Assembly: GCA_963682025.1 (NCBI GenBank)
Contig: OY821517.1
Location: 22,841,120-22,905,119, forward strand
Length of the DNA: 64,000 bases
Direction of reading: 5' to 3'
Source of the DNA: Cordilura impudica
Lineage: Eukaryota > Arthropoda > Insecta > Diptera > Scathophagidae
Within the stretch, counting starts at the first letter, position 1; every line of letters begins with the position of its first letter. Made by a program: the position numbers and the translations under genes. Below the pieces are notes generated by a model that worked only from the letters and a program-made list of their open reading frames with translations, did not search any database and was not told the origin of the DNA. This document shows, piece after piece, positions 46,605 through 58,180 of the stretch.

Positions 46605-47790
46605 AATGGAGTTGTGTTTGTTTGTGTGTTTGTTTGTTTGTGGTTTATAGGAGACTACACCACTGGACCGATCGTCTTGAAATTTTTACAGTAGGCCTAT
46701 CCGGAAGGAAAAATAGGCTATATTTTTTTTTTGATTTTTCAAGTGGGCGTGGTACCTCCCATACAAAGTGAATTTATAACATCTAAATTTAACATATAAT
46801 ATCTGGAGTACTACTACAGCAAGAGCTCTGAATCTGTATACATATACATACTTAAATAATTCGAAGACTTGCGGAAAAATGGGCGTGATCAGACCAATGT
46901 GCGTGGTACCCACCATACAGAGTAAATATTAAATGTCATATATCTAGAGAACTGTAATAGATAGTCTTGAGACTTTGAGTGAGTTCATAAGTTATCAACG
47001 TTAGTACTCGAAAAAAATGGGCGGAATCCAATCAGTGGGCGTGGTATCTTAAATTCAAAGTTAATATATAATGTCATATATCTGAAGAACTGTAATAGTG
47101 AAAGCCTTGGAACTTTGTCTGATTTCATTAGTTATCATAAAAAAAGGGCGGGATCGGACCAGTGGGCGTGTCACCTCCCATACAAAGTGAATTTTTAACA
47201 TCTAAATTTAACATATAATATCTGGAGTACTATGACAACAAGAGTTCTCAAACTATATACATGTACATATTAAAATAATTCGAGGAGTTGCGGAGTAAAT
47301 ATAAAATGTCATATATCTAGAGTATTGTAATAGGTTAAGAGACTTTGTGTGAGTTTATAAGTTATCAACGTTAGTACGCGAAAAAAAATGAGCGGAATCC
47401 GATCAGAGGGCGTGGTACCTCCCATACAAAGTAAATAAATAATGTCATATATCTGAAGTACTGTAATAGTGAAAGCCTTGGAACTTTATCTGAGTTCATG
47501 AGTTATTAATGTGAGTAGTCCCGTAAAAAAATGGGCGTGGTACCCCCCATACAAAGTAAGTATTTAATATAACATAACTGGAGTACTATAATAATGAAAG
47601 TCTAGCGACTTTATTTGAGTTCATAAGTTATTAATGTGAGTAGTTGCCCCAAAAATGGGTGGAATCAGACTAATGGGCATGGCACCTCCTATACAAAACA
47701 ATAGTTTTCTACAAAACGTATTGCATCCTTTTTATTTCGTTACAAGGGGTGTAGGGAAGCGCATCGGGTTACTGCTAGTAGGATATAAAA
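46605..47790 (+). mobile_element. Satellite S, locus 3, possibly within a Helitron-like element
   Basis: The left part has a GTTTGTTTGTGTG run and CCACTGGACCGATCGTCTTG with AAATTTTTACAG, a module common near such arrays in flies. About seven units follow, with GGGCGTGGTACCTCCCATAC boxes near 46742, 46908, 47037, 47167, 47408, 47534 and 47674. The right end reads GGGAAGCGCATCGGGTTACT followed by GCTAGT. A CTAG-T ending after a decayed hairpin recalls a Helitron 3' end. The Helitron reading is inference. Confidence 0.55.
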
Positions 47791-49322
47791 ATAGTGAAGA
47801 ATGTAACAGAAGCTGTGCCTATACGTGTAGATATGTATCAGCGACGCATACATGCTTGTTTTGTTTTTTTTTTTTTTTTTGTACATGTGAACGAACGGTT
47901 TATCGATGTGAGAAATAAAATAAGAAGATGGTTAAATGTAATTGTATGTATTTTCATTTATGCTGATTGCATTTAGTAATTGCTTTCAATTAACAAAACA
48001 ACACGAAATTTCCTAAAATGTTTGTTAATTATCTCATTAATTTTAGACATCATTGTAAAAAAGTCTAAAAAAAGTATCTGGACTACAAAAAAAATGTATA
48101 TATTCGTGATCCATATAACAAGTGGAGTTGGTAATTTGATATCCGTCTGTCCGTCTGTGGAAATCACGATCAAGCCGTCAATAGGTCAGCTGGGTTGATC
48201 ACTACTATTTAAAATTATTCATTGACATTCTCAGATGGTTGCTGTTTAAAATCAACAAAATTGATTCTTTAGGTCATAAGCTATCAATGAAAAACTAAAA
48301 AAGGATTGAAATATCTTTATTTTTCCAAATTTTTTTTTTTTTGTCATAGCTGTACTAATTGTTGTTTTTGTGGTCATTTGCTTCATAAGTGTGTATGTAT
48401 GGTTACACTTATTACCTTAGACCGGTATTGCCACAGTTTGTTTGTTGTAATAGTTTAGTGGATAAACATAATTGTTGTTTGTTTAAGCTCATTGCATATA
48501 ATAATTGCTCTCAAATAATAAAGCACGAAATTACCTAAGATCTTTGTTAAATTTTTTATTAATTGTAAACATCATTGTACACAATCTAGGCATTATAATT
48601 TGAAATCTAGCCTTTTTTGACTGCACAGTCGAATTTAAGACTCTTAGTTTAATCTATTTCATATTGTGAAGATTTTAAATTATGTTTTGAATTACAGCTT
48701 TATATTTAAATCTTTGGAAATTGTTTACAGCCAATGAAAACGTTATCTTTTTGGAATGACTTTACCTTGTTTGACTGGGATGAGTTTTCGGAAAGCTTTT
48801 GGGTTGAATAATTGACAGTTCTCAACCGTACTAATTGAGATTATTAATGGTCACTAATTTGTAACCTGCATATAGTTCAAAGTTCATACAGGACTTAATT
48901 ACTTTATGGTTGCATTTCACTATGGATCATCACATTCAAGTTATTCAACAACGATCGTCTTTGATTTTATACCAAATTTTACATTTGCGACCTGTAAATT
49001 TTTCAAAAAGGCACACAGAGGAATAGATGGGCGGATAGGCGATCGGTATGATGAAAGGTTGAATAGTAAACGTAGTGGCTACGGAGTCGTGCAGAGTATA
49101 AAAAATCCTCATATGTCCGATATATTTTTTTGGTTGTAAACTGCACGGCAGTGTGCTCTATATTAAACATATTTTGCCCAATTTTCATATCTTCTTTCTA
49201 ATTCTTTGATCTTACTCAGTTAACACCAAGTACACCAGTATCCCAAAACAAATATACTCTCTGAATGGAGCATAAGTAATCATATGATATACAAATATTA
49301 TTAATGCAGTACAACTTGGGAT
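47790..49322. other. Non-coding stretch with a direct repeat pair
   Basis: About 47965-48060 and 48488-48580 are similar to each other in direct order (GCATTTAGTAATTGCT, CACGAAATTTCCTAA, AGACATCATTGTA). A weak family A-like trace (CATTTGCGACCTGTAAATTT to GGCGGATAGGCGATCGG) lies at 48960-49050. No gene recognised. Confidence 0.45.
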
Positions 49323-49326
49323 ATTT

Positions 49327-50095
49327 CTGTGGTTTTCTGGAATAACCGCGTATGTCCATTTTTGTCAGTTTTGAGTTAACGATGCCAATTATATTAATTT
49401 TTAACGCTCTTTACATGTGTTCAATTTTTTTTTTTTTTTTAATATTGACCATTTTTGAGTTTTTTCTTTAAATAACGACGTAACTTAAATGCTTATGAAG
49501 TTAATTTACAGCACTAACGACGTATGTCAACCTACGTTTGATCGCTGACAAATTATTTTCTCAGAAAACAACACATAGCGACATACGTTGCTATTAATGA
49601 AAAAAATGAAAAATAATTTTGGATTAGTTTTCAGTTTATAACCACTTGTAAAAACTTTTGTGTTTATTTCTGTTATTTTTTGTCACTATTATTCTTGATA
49701 CGTTGTTATATTCTCATCCTAAGTCCCGTTAACTTTTTGTTGACGAACAAAAAAAATCCATTTTTCAAGCAACAACAACTTATGTCTACATGGGTGGTAG
49801 CATTGGTAGTTTTCTTTTTCAAAGAAAACGACGTTTGTCGACATAAGTTATTTTATCTGCACACACTTTAAGTCTAATTTTCATATTGTTTTTTTCGTCC
49901 TTCTCCAGGATACATTCCTCTGAAGATTTTTGACTCAAAATTTTATAAAAAGTATTTATTGCCCATATCTACAGGACTGTTAAATAAAAAGCTCTAAAAT
50001 CTTTATATCGAGCCCATAATTTCAAATATAACGTTTTTTGGCTTCCCTGAACATTTTGATTTTATGACATACGCGGTTATTCTAGAAAACCACAG
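49327..50095. mobile_element. Inverted-repeat element M, copy M2 (full, 769 bp)
   Basis: The left end is CTGTGGTTTTCTGGAATAAC then CGCGTATGTC. The right end is its inverted match, GACATACGCGGTTATTCTAG then AAAACCACAG. These are 30-bp terminal repeats with one or two mismatches. ATTT flanks both ends (49323-49326 and 50096-50099). Internal hairpin pairs are ACGACGTATGTC/GACATACGTTG and CAACTTATGTC/GACATAAGTTA, the latter around a GTTTTCTTTTTCAAAGAAAA palindrome. Confidence 0.88.
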
Positions 50096-50099
50096 ATTT

Positions 50100-51329
50100 A
50101 TCTCTTTATTTATTTACCTCAAATATGGAAAGTGAAAATATAGACTCAAATAATAGGCTGAACCCTAATGAACATTTGTGTGCGTAGTGGAGAAATCCCT
50201 CAAGACAAGTGGCATATAGGGAGTTGGTAAAAATTCTAATTACAATTATGACATTTGGGAGCTAGAGTACACTTTACACGCAATATGCACTTGTAAAAAT
50301 ATAATCCAAAAAAAAAGACCCCCAGCACCTGATGAAGAAGACAATATTAATGTTTTCTATACTCAACTCCTCATCTTTTTACACTAATGCCATTGAATGG
50401 AGCAAAGCGCATGTGCAACCGTTTATTATTGGTTCACTTAAAATAGTTTCTAATTTTAAACATTAAAAACAAAGTTTTATGGGCAACATAAGGGTGGCTA
50501 GCAGCAACAGCAACAGCATCAGCAGCAATGACAAGTAAACAGTTGATGCCACTGAGTTTTATGTTTATGGTATAATGTATTCTAGTAGGCAGTTGCACAA
50601 CATTTGTTTGTTATTCATTTGACCCCAAAATTTGAATATGTAAACAAATGATGTGCCTGTACTTTTAGCATTCCACTATTATAGGCAGGCTCAAGATTTG
50701 CAGCTCTGCACTATAAATAAATTTTTGTTGTTTTTATTTATATTTATGACATGAGTTCAAACTTTATTGCAGGATTTGTGAAACCCCTTAGGTGGGGTAA
50801 GAAATCAACTCTTTTTTATAGTTTTTTTTTTCAAAAGAATTTTCCATTTTACGCTTAAAATGTGAAGGCAAACATTGTCTTTTGTTTAATTTTGGAAAGA
50901 AGATTTTAAAAGTCCACACTTATGGAATGTTTATGAAAAAAAAGATTTTTGTTATGTAAATACGAAGGTTTATAATGAATTTGAAAAATATTTAGAGCCA
51001 GTTTCAAAACTAAAATATGGGAAATTGTATTACAAGTTTTAAATTAAAGACACAACCGAAATTAAAGCTTTAATGACACTGTAATGTGCCATAATGTGAC
51101 GAAAAAATGGTGAGGTTAAAGGAACACCAATTTACTCGACTCAAAAAACTTTGACTATAAAAAGGGCTACAAATCACGAAATCGCCTAAAGTCCTATGAA
51201 ATTCTTCACCGTCGTATTTGGATAGATCTAATTTATGAACCCTTCTGTAAGGCTAGCTTCAGTGGCCAGGGCTGTATTTGAACCTTATCATACCAAACAA
51301 CACTTCTATTGGTTGCTAAGAAAAATAAA
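50100..51329. other. Repeat-poor non-coding stretch
   Basis: A CAGCAACAGCAACAGCATCA run (about 50491-50525) could be trinucleotide repeat or a Gln-rich fragment, but its frame is not open for long. Otherwise unique-looking A+T-rich DNA. Confidence 0.45.
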
Positions 51330-51690
51330 ACTAGTAAGAGTGTTAAATTCGGCTATACCGACTCTTTGATGCCCTCCACCTGGGTTTTACGTTTTCAATA
51401 ATATCTGGACTATTTATAGCAAATGTAAATGAAATATTTGAAAAAGTAAACAATTTGATAAACCTAATACTAAATTATTACGACAAACATAATGAATTTT
51501 AAAATTTTGTGTCACTATATTTTATGTTATTTCTTGGCACAATGATGCCCGATTTATCCCATTTTAAATACCATCCTGCTCGAAATAACTAGTCCTAAGT
51601 TTACCCAGGTAAATGGTTTATTTGATGAATTTGATGAACAGATAGATGGATGGACAGGCGGACATCGCTATATCGACTCGAATTGCCAAA
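51330..51690 (+). mobile_element. Family B element, copy B2 (5' part)
   Basis: It begins ACTAGTAAGAGTGTTAAATT, then a TCGGCTATACCGA hairpin and TGCCCTCCACC. A GGACAGGCGGACATCGCTAT block and TCGACTCGAATTGCC follow. The 3' terminus is missing or unrecognisable. Confidence 0.75.
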
Positions 51691-51964
51691 AGGATCAAAT
51701 TAACTACTATAACTGCATGAAAACGATTGGGGAGTACGCTATCTTATTTCATGTATTCAGTACGAGGGTCCTGTGTTCTATAACCTTTCTAACCGTGTTC
51801 CTTTGAACACAACTAAATTAAAGGAACTCAGGAGCAAAAATAATTTTATCATCTACCTTAAGGAAAAGTCGAGAAGCTTTTTATTACTGTCGTTATGTAA
51901 GGTTTTATTTTATAAATTCTTTATTTAGATTTATATATTTTTTTCCTTTATGAATATAAAGAAA
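51691..51964. other. Short non-coding gap
   Basis: Nothing recognised between B2 and A21. Confidence 0.4.
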
Positions 51965-52740
51965 ACAAGTAAGAAAATTATAGACGACTATATGATACCC
52001 TATACCATGCATTTAGAGACCATATCTCATAAGCCCAACTAACTGAACATAGAAAATAAGCATAAACCAAATTTGAGTAGGAGTTTTATAAATTTTTTTG
52101 GCTGCAGATATGAAAAAGTTCATATCGGATGCTATATCTATATGGGGACTAGGCCCAAAAAAGGATCGATCCAGATCATGCTTGGTAAAGTCTCTTGTAT
52201 TTTGCAAAAATATATACAAACAAAATTTGAGAAGAATCAGTGCAATATTTTTGTTTTTTGATAGATTTAAGTGAAGATCGGAAAGCAGCTCTATATGGGG
52301 CCTATGACTAAGTGGACTACTGATTTATCGATATAATAAACACATACAAACCCAATCTGACTGAGATCTATATGATAATTTGGATCTTATGGCAATTTAT
52401 GTAGATTTCATAGGGGTCATTTGTATGGGGACTAGATCTGAACATGCACCGAAATTCACCAATTTCAACAGCGTTCATCCTATGGCCGATGAAAGCTTAT
52501 ATACCAAATTATATCAAAATATATTCATACTTGCGACCTGCAGTTTGATTACAAGGTTTACATGGACACACAGACGGACGGACGGGCGGACGGACGGACA
52601 GACATCGTTAAATCGAATCAGTTAGTGATTCTGATTCGACCGGTATAATAAAAGATGGGGCCTAGGTCATATATTTTTGGTAGTTACAAACAGCAGCACA
52701 AAGTCATTATACCCAAACCATATAGTGGTATAGGGTATAA
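51965..52740 (+). mobile_element. Family A element, copy A21
   Basis: The first arm of the 5' hairpin is deleted (TTATAGACGACTATATG). The rest is present, with GGAC run at about 52575-52602, the AATCAG hairpin and a GGGTATAAAA end. Confidence 0.87.
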
Positions 52741-52885
52741 AAAGGAAAAGGGTAAAAGGTAAAAATATAATTAATAAAAAATTGTATTTAATAAACAGTT
52801 AGCAATTTAAAATCATATTAAATTATTATCTGTCAAAGTATTTAAATTTTAGGAATCTCGATTCACAACGGGAGATGTTTCTACT

Positions 52886-53671
52886 TATTATACCCCATAC
52901 CACTATGTGGTTTGGGTATAATGACTGTGCTGCTGTTTGTAACTACCAAAAATATTTGTGCTGCTGTTTGTAACTACCAAAAATATTGACCTAGACCCAT
53001 CTTTTATTATACCGATCGAATCAGAATCACTATCTGATTCGATATAACGATGTCCGTCCGTCCGTCTGTGTGTCCATGTAAACCTTGTAATCAAACTACA
53101 GGTCGCAAATATGAATATATTTTGATGAAATTTGGTATTTAAGCTTTTGTCGGCCATAGGATGAACGCTATTAAAATTGGTGGGAATCGGTCCATGTTCA
53201 GACCTAGCTAACGTACAAAGGATCCCTATGAAATCGACATAAATTGCCATAAGATCCAAATTGTCATATAGATCTTAGTCAAATTGGGTTTGTATGTGTT
53301 TATTATATCGATAAATCAGTAGTCCAAAAGTGATCCCTATGGGACAACTCTAAGTCATAGGCCTCATATAGAGCTGCTTCCCGATCTTCACTTAAATCTA
53401 TCAAAAAACAAAAATATTGCACTGATTCTTCTCAAATTTTGTTTTGCAAAATACAAGAGACTTTACCAAACTTGATCAGGATCGGTCCATTTTTGAACCT
53501 AGTCCCTATATAGATATAGCATCCGATATGAACTTTTTCATATCTGCAGCCAAAAAAATTAATAAAAATCTCACTCAAATTTGGTTTTTGCTTATTTTCT
53601 ATGTCCAGTTAGTTGGGCCTAAGTGATAGGGTCTCTAAACGCATGGTATAGGGTATCGTATAGTCGGTCTA
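52886..53671 (-). mobile_element. Family A element, copy A22
   Basis: It starts at the 3' hairpin (ACCCCATACCAC). A GTGCTGCTGTTTGTAACTAC unit of about 32 bp is duplicated in tandem at 52926-52988. It ends in the middle of the 5' hairpin (TAGTCGGTCT), where copy A23 begins. Confidence 0.87.
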
Positions 53672-54471
53672 TACCACTATGTGGTTTGGGTATACCACTA
53701 TGTGGTTTGGGTATAATGACTTTGTGCTGCTGTTTGTAACAACCAAAAATATTTGACCCAGACCCATCTTTAATTATACCGATCGAATCAGAATAACTTT
53801 TTGAGTTGATTTAACAATGTCCGTCCGTCCGTCCGTCCGTCCGTCCGTCTGTGTGTCCATGTAAACCTTGTAATCAAACTGCAGGTCGCAAATATGAATA
53901 TATTTTGATGAAATTTGGTATATAAGCTTTTATCGGCTATGGGATGAACGCTATTGAAATTGGTGCAATTCGGTCCATGTTCAGACCTAGCCCCCATACA
54001 AATTACCCCTATGAAATCGACATAAATTGCCATAAGATCCAAATTGTCATATAGATATTACTCAAATTGGGTTTGTATGCGTTCATTACATCCACTAATG
54101 AGTAGTCCAAAAATGATCCCTTTGGTCCCATATAGAGCTGCTTCCCGATATTAACTTAAATCTATTAAAAAACAAAAATATTGCACTGATTCTTCTCAAA
54201 TTTTGTTTGTATATGTTTTTGCAAGATACAAGAGACGTTACCAACCATGGTCAGGATCGGTCCATTTTTGGACCTAGTCCCCATATAGATATAGTATCCG
54301 ATATGAACTTTTTCATATCTGCAGCCAAAAAAATTAATAAAAATCCCACTCAAATTTGGTTTTTGCTTATTTTCTATGTCCAGTTAGTTGGGCCTAAGAG
54401 ATAGGGTTTCTAAACGCATGGTATAGGGTATCATATAGTCGGTCTAGACCGACTATAATTTTCTTACTTGT
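53671..54471 (-). mobile_element. Family A element, copy A23, tandem with A22
   Basis: The 3' terminal hairpin TACCACTATGTGGTTTGGGT is present twice in tandem (53672-53710). The remainder is whole, including the 5' hairpin. GTCC run at about 53818-53848. Confidence 0.88.
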
Positions 54472-54477
54472 TTTTCC

Positions 54478-54799
54478 TTCGGATATGAAAAGGTTCATAT
54501 CGGATGCTATATTTATATGGACCGAAAAATGGACCGATCCTGACCATATTTGGTAAGGTCACTTATATTTTGAAAAAACATATACAAAACATATTTGAAA
54601 AAAATCTGTGCAATATTTTTGTTTTTTGATGGATTTAAGTGAAGATCGGGAATTAGCTTCATATGGGGGCTATGGACTACTGACAAATGGATATAATAAA
54701 CATACAAAAACCCAATTTTACCAATATCTATATGATAATTTTGATACGGCAATTTAAGTCGATCTCATAGGGGTCATTTATATGGGGACTAGGTCTGAA
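54478..54799 (+). mobile_element. Family A element, copy A24 (internal part)
   Basis: It starts at TTCGGATATGAAAAGGTTCA and breaks off at GGGGACTAGGTCTGAACA. Both ends are missing and one internal deletion is present. Confidence 0.8.
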
Positions 54800-55108
54800 C
54801 AAACATCAGCAAAATTGCTATTTTCTGTTACCCGATAAAAAAAAAGACAATGTTTTTATTGCATGTAATAAAATATTTACTCAATAATGAATGATAAATT
54901 CCATCTGCAATAATTTTAGGTTTTAGGGATGGGAAATACTTTTGGACGGTAGAGTATGAGTAATGATTAATTATACGTATACGTAAAGCGTTTAAAAATC
55001 ATTAGTACAGAGAGTAAGTGATAAGCGTAACTATTGTAATGATTTTGCACGTAAAATTATGAAATTGCACAGAAACTGCAATATTTCTGAAATTTTGTTA
55101 TAACGGTT
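54800..55108. other. Non-coding gap
   Basis: A+T-rich; nothing recognised. Confidence 0.4.
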
Positions 55109-55112
55109 ATTT

Positions 55113-55716
55113 CTGTGGTTTTCTGCAATAACTGCGTATGTCCATTTTTGTGAGTTTTGAGATAACGATGCCAAATATATTAATTTTTAATGCTCTTTAC
55201 ATGTGTTAAATTTAAATAACGACGTAACTAAAATGTTTATTAAATTAATTTGCAGCACTATCGACGTATGTCAGCCTACGTTTGATCGCTGACAAATTAT
55301 TTTCTCAGAAAACGACACCTAGCTACATACGTTGTTATTAATGAAAAAAATGCAAAATAATTTTGTATTATTTTTCAATTTATAACCGCTTATAACGACT
55401 TGTGTGTTTATTTCTGTTATTTTTTGTCACTATTATTCTTGATACGTTGTTATATTCTCATCCTAAGTCCCGTTAACTTTTTGTTGACGAACAAAAAAAT
55501 CCATTTTTCAAGCAACAACAACTTATGTCTACATGGGTGGGCGCATTGGTAGTTTTCTTTTTCAAGGAAAAAGTATTTATTGCCCATATCCACAGAACTG
55601 TTAAATAAAAAGCTCTAAAAACTTTCTATCGAGCCCATACTTTCAAATATAACGTTTTTTGGCTCCCCTCAACATTCTGATTTTATGACATACGCGGTTA
55701 TTCTATAAAACCACAG
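55113..55716. mobile_element. Inverted-repeat element M, copy M3 (internal deletions)
   Basis: Ends as in M2 with a few changes (CTGTGGTTTTCTGCAATAAC). Flanked by ATTT (55109-55112 and 55717-55720). The segment from the central GAAAA to AAAGTATTTATTGCC is deleted, as is about 45 bp near 55210, leaving 604 bp. Confidence 0.85.
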
Positions 55717-55720
55717 ATTT

Positions 55721-57540
55721 AGTTAAACAAGAAAGAAAATATTACGAAAAAAAGTTATAATATTTTGTTTATGAACAAAAATATTTTTTTGTTATATTTT
55801 TTTTTTATATGTATATGTTCAACCTGAATAATTGATATTCCTATACATATCAATTATTCAGGTTTTCACTTTGATCGATAAAATATTTTTATTGATTGAT
55901 GAAGAGATCAAGTTTTAAGAATTGATCTAATAAAGAATAAAAAGAAAATTGTTTTTATATAAAGAAAATATAAAACAATTCAAAGAACTAAAATAAATTG
56001 ATAATATTTTTTTTTTTTAGATTCAGAAATTCAGAGAAGTTTTGAACTATTGAAGATATAAATTGGTTTTATTTTAAAAAATAAACTTTTCAAAATAAAA
56101 TGTTATTTATTTTTCGTTCTTTGGTTGCTGTTTTTATACTGTTTATGATCAATTTAGAGAAAACTATTTTTAAATTTTTCTAAGCATATGAAGTCATCAA
56201 AAAAATTACATTTTTTATGTTGTTCGGTAGAAAGTTTTTTTTATTTGATCGATTAACCGAATAATTTTTAATCGGTTGACAACCCTAATAGATATGTAAA
56301 TATTGCTATATTCTAAAGGTTGAAGAAAAATAACAGGATGGTGAAACTATAATAAGAGTGTTCACAGTGTTCAATTTTCTCTACTAATTTTCTCTTAAAT
56401 TTGCTTGAACTGTACCTTCAACCTTTTTCTTAATGATCATTACTAAATTATAATAATAATAATAATTTTGCTAACTTAACTCAAAGCTTTCTAAGGGTAC
56501 TGGAAAACTTTACGAATGAATACAAGGAGCATATTGACCACTCGTCATATTTAAAACATTATCTTATTTGTTTTGTTGATGTTAACAATTTTAACATGGA
56601 CCTGTTAACTTAAGATGCATAATAGTAGAGGAGAGGGTGTTAATAGAATTTACTTACATGAACAGCTGCTAATTTAACAAACCTATGAAAGATATATACA
56701 TATGCGGGAGGATGGTGAAAGAGAATCAATTGTCGTACTCTCAATTTAATTAATGATCATTGTTATTCGATTTTACAGAAATGTTTTTTATTTGTTCTTT
56801 TTCTATTCTTTTCACTTTCACTAAGATTGTGTGTTTTTGTAATTTTGATATATTTCTAGTGCAGTAGGACGAGTTACATGATTTTTTTTTATGGTATAAT
56901 GAAATATGTATATTTTTCATCAAAATATTTTACTTTCTTTGAACACTTTCTTTTATTTTAGAATCACAAATTTTGCCGCTGCCCACCATACTCTTAAGTT
57001 TTGGTGTTTTGTTTTATTTTTATTTTTTTTTTATTGATTACAATTTATATAATAATTTTCTGAACGATAATTAATTTCATTGGGTTTAACCTGTATATTT
57101 TTTTAAACCTTTAAATTTTAAAAATATTTAAGCCGTAGTTTTTATAAATTTTTTTTTTTTAATATTAATTAATCTTAACACAATAAGTGACTTTTTGTAT
57201 TTTTTAACCATTTAATCATTCACTGAACTTATAATAGATTCTATTTTCTTCCGATATTGTAAGCTATCCGATGTAAAAAAAAAATGTACTAACTGTTAAC
57301 TGTAGTAATCAAGCAAGTTAATGTTATACCCTGCTCTTTCGCAAAAGGAATACCTATAAATATGCATATATTTATATACTTATATACTAATATATATATA
57401 TATATTTGTGTAATTTTTCAATAATAGGAACTCTCCGAGAATCTCCTATTAAAGAGAGGTATTATTACTTTTTTTACTTTGAAATATCTTATTATTAACC
57501 CTTTATCATTACCAAATCCATATGAAAAAAAGATACTAAA
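55721..57540. other. Non-coding stretch
   Basis: A perfect short hairpin, AACCTGAATAATTGATAT with its complement, lies at 55820-55864. A (TA)n run at 57388-57403. No gene, RNA gene or dispersed element recognised. Confidence 0.45.
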
Positions 57541-58180
57541 ACAAGTAAGAGTATTAAATTCGGCTGTGCCGAACCTTTAATACCCTCCATGAGTGTTCTA
57601 AACACATTTTTACAACCAAGTTTGTTAACACTAAGAGAGAATAAAGGCTAGATTTCATATTATCATGGCTAGATTTTTTACAATGATATTTTAATAAATA
57701 AGACACTCAACAAATATTTTAGGTATTTTCATACTTTTTTTATTAAAAGCAATTATACATATCGATATACAAATGTTTTGTAAAGTATAAAAGTATTTTA
57801 ATTCTTTATGTGACATTTTATCGGACTATATTTAAATTTTCGTACGTCATTTCTCGGTTATTGGGCCCAAATTTTAAGCCTAAGTAGTACGACCTACTCG
57901 ACCTATTACGGACAGCAGAATATTTACAACAGATAGACAGACATTACTAGATTGATTTCGCCTCATAAGGATCAAGAATATATATAGTTTATGTGGTCTC
58001 CGTATAGACCTCTGTATAATCTTTAATAAAAAGGTTGGAAAACCAACCCCTATTTCGACAAGAAATATTTATGTTTCAAAAATTTCAGATTTTGTTACAT
58101 ATATATTATATTAATTTACAGTACAAAAAAAGTTGCAAAAAATATTATATACTCCATGTATTTTAAAGAAAAAAAAAATA

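Noticed and set aside
48960..49050. Possible further family A copy
   Set aside because: Only the TTTGCGACCTGTA block and a short GGCGGATAGGCGATCGG remain, too little to call an element.
50491..50525. CAG/CAA run as a coding poly-Gln tract
   Set aside because: Stops flank it closely in all frames and no splice sites or domain accompany it.
2389..54042. Many similar open frames reading MDLMAIYVDFIGVICMGAR or MSGIFINFFGCRYEKVHIG
   Set aside because: They are translations of family A in either strand, start at TTG or ATG by chance, stop in the GGAC microsatellite or hairpins and have no recognised domain. They are not a protein family.
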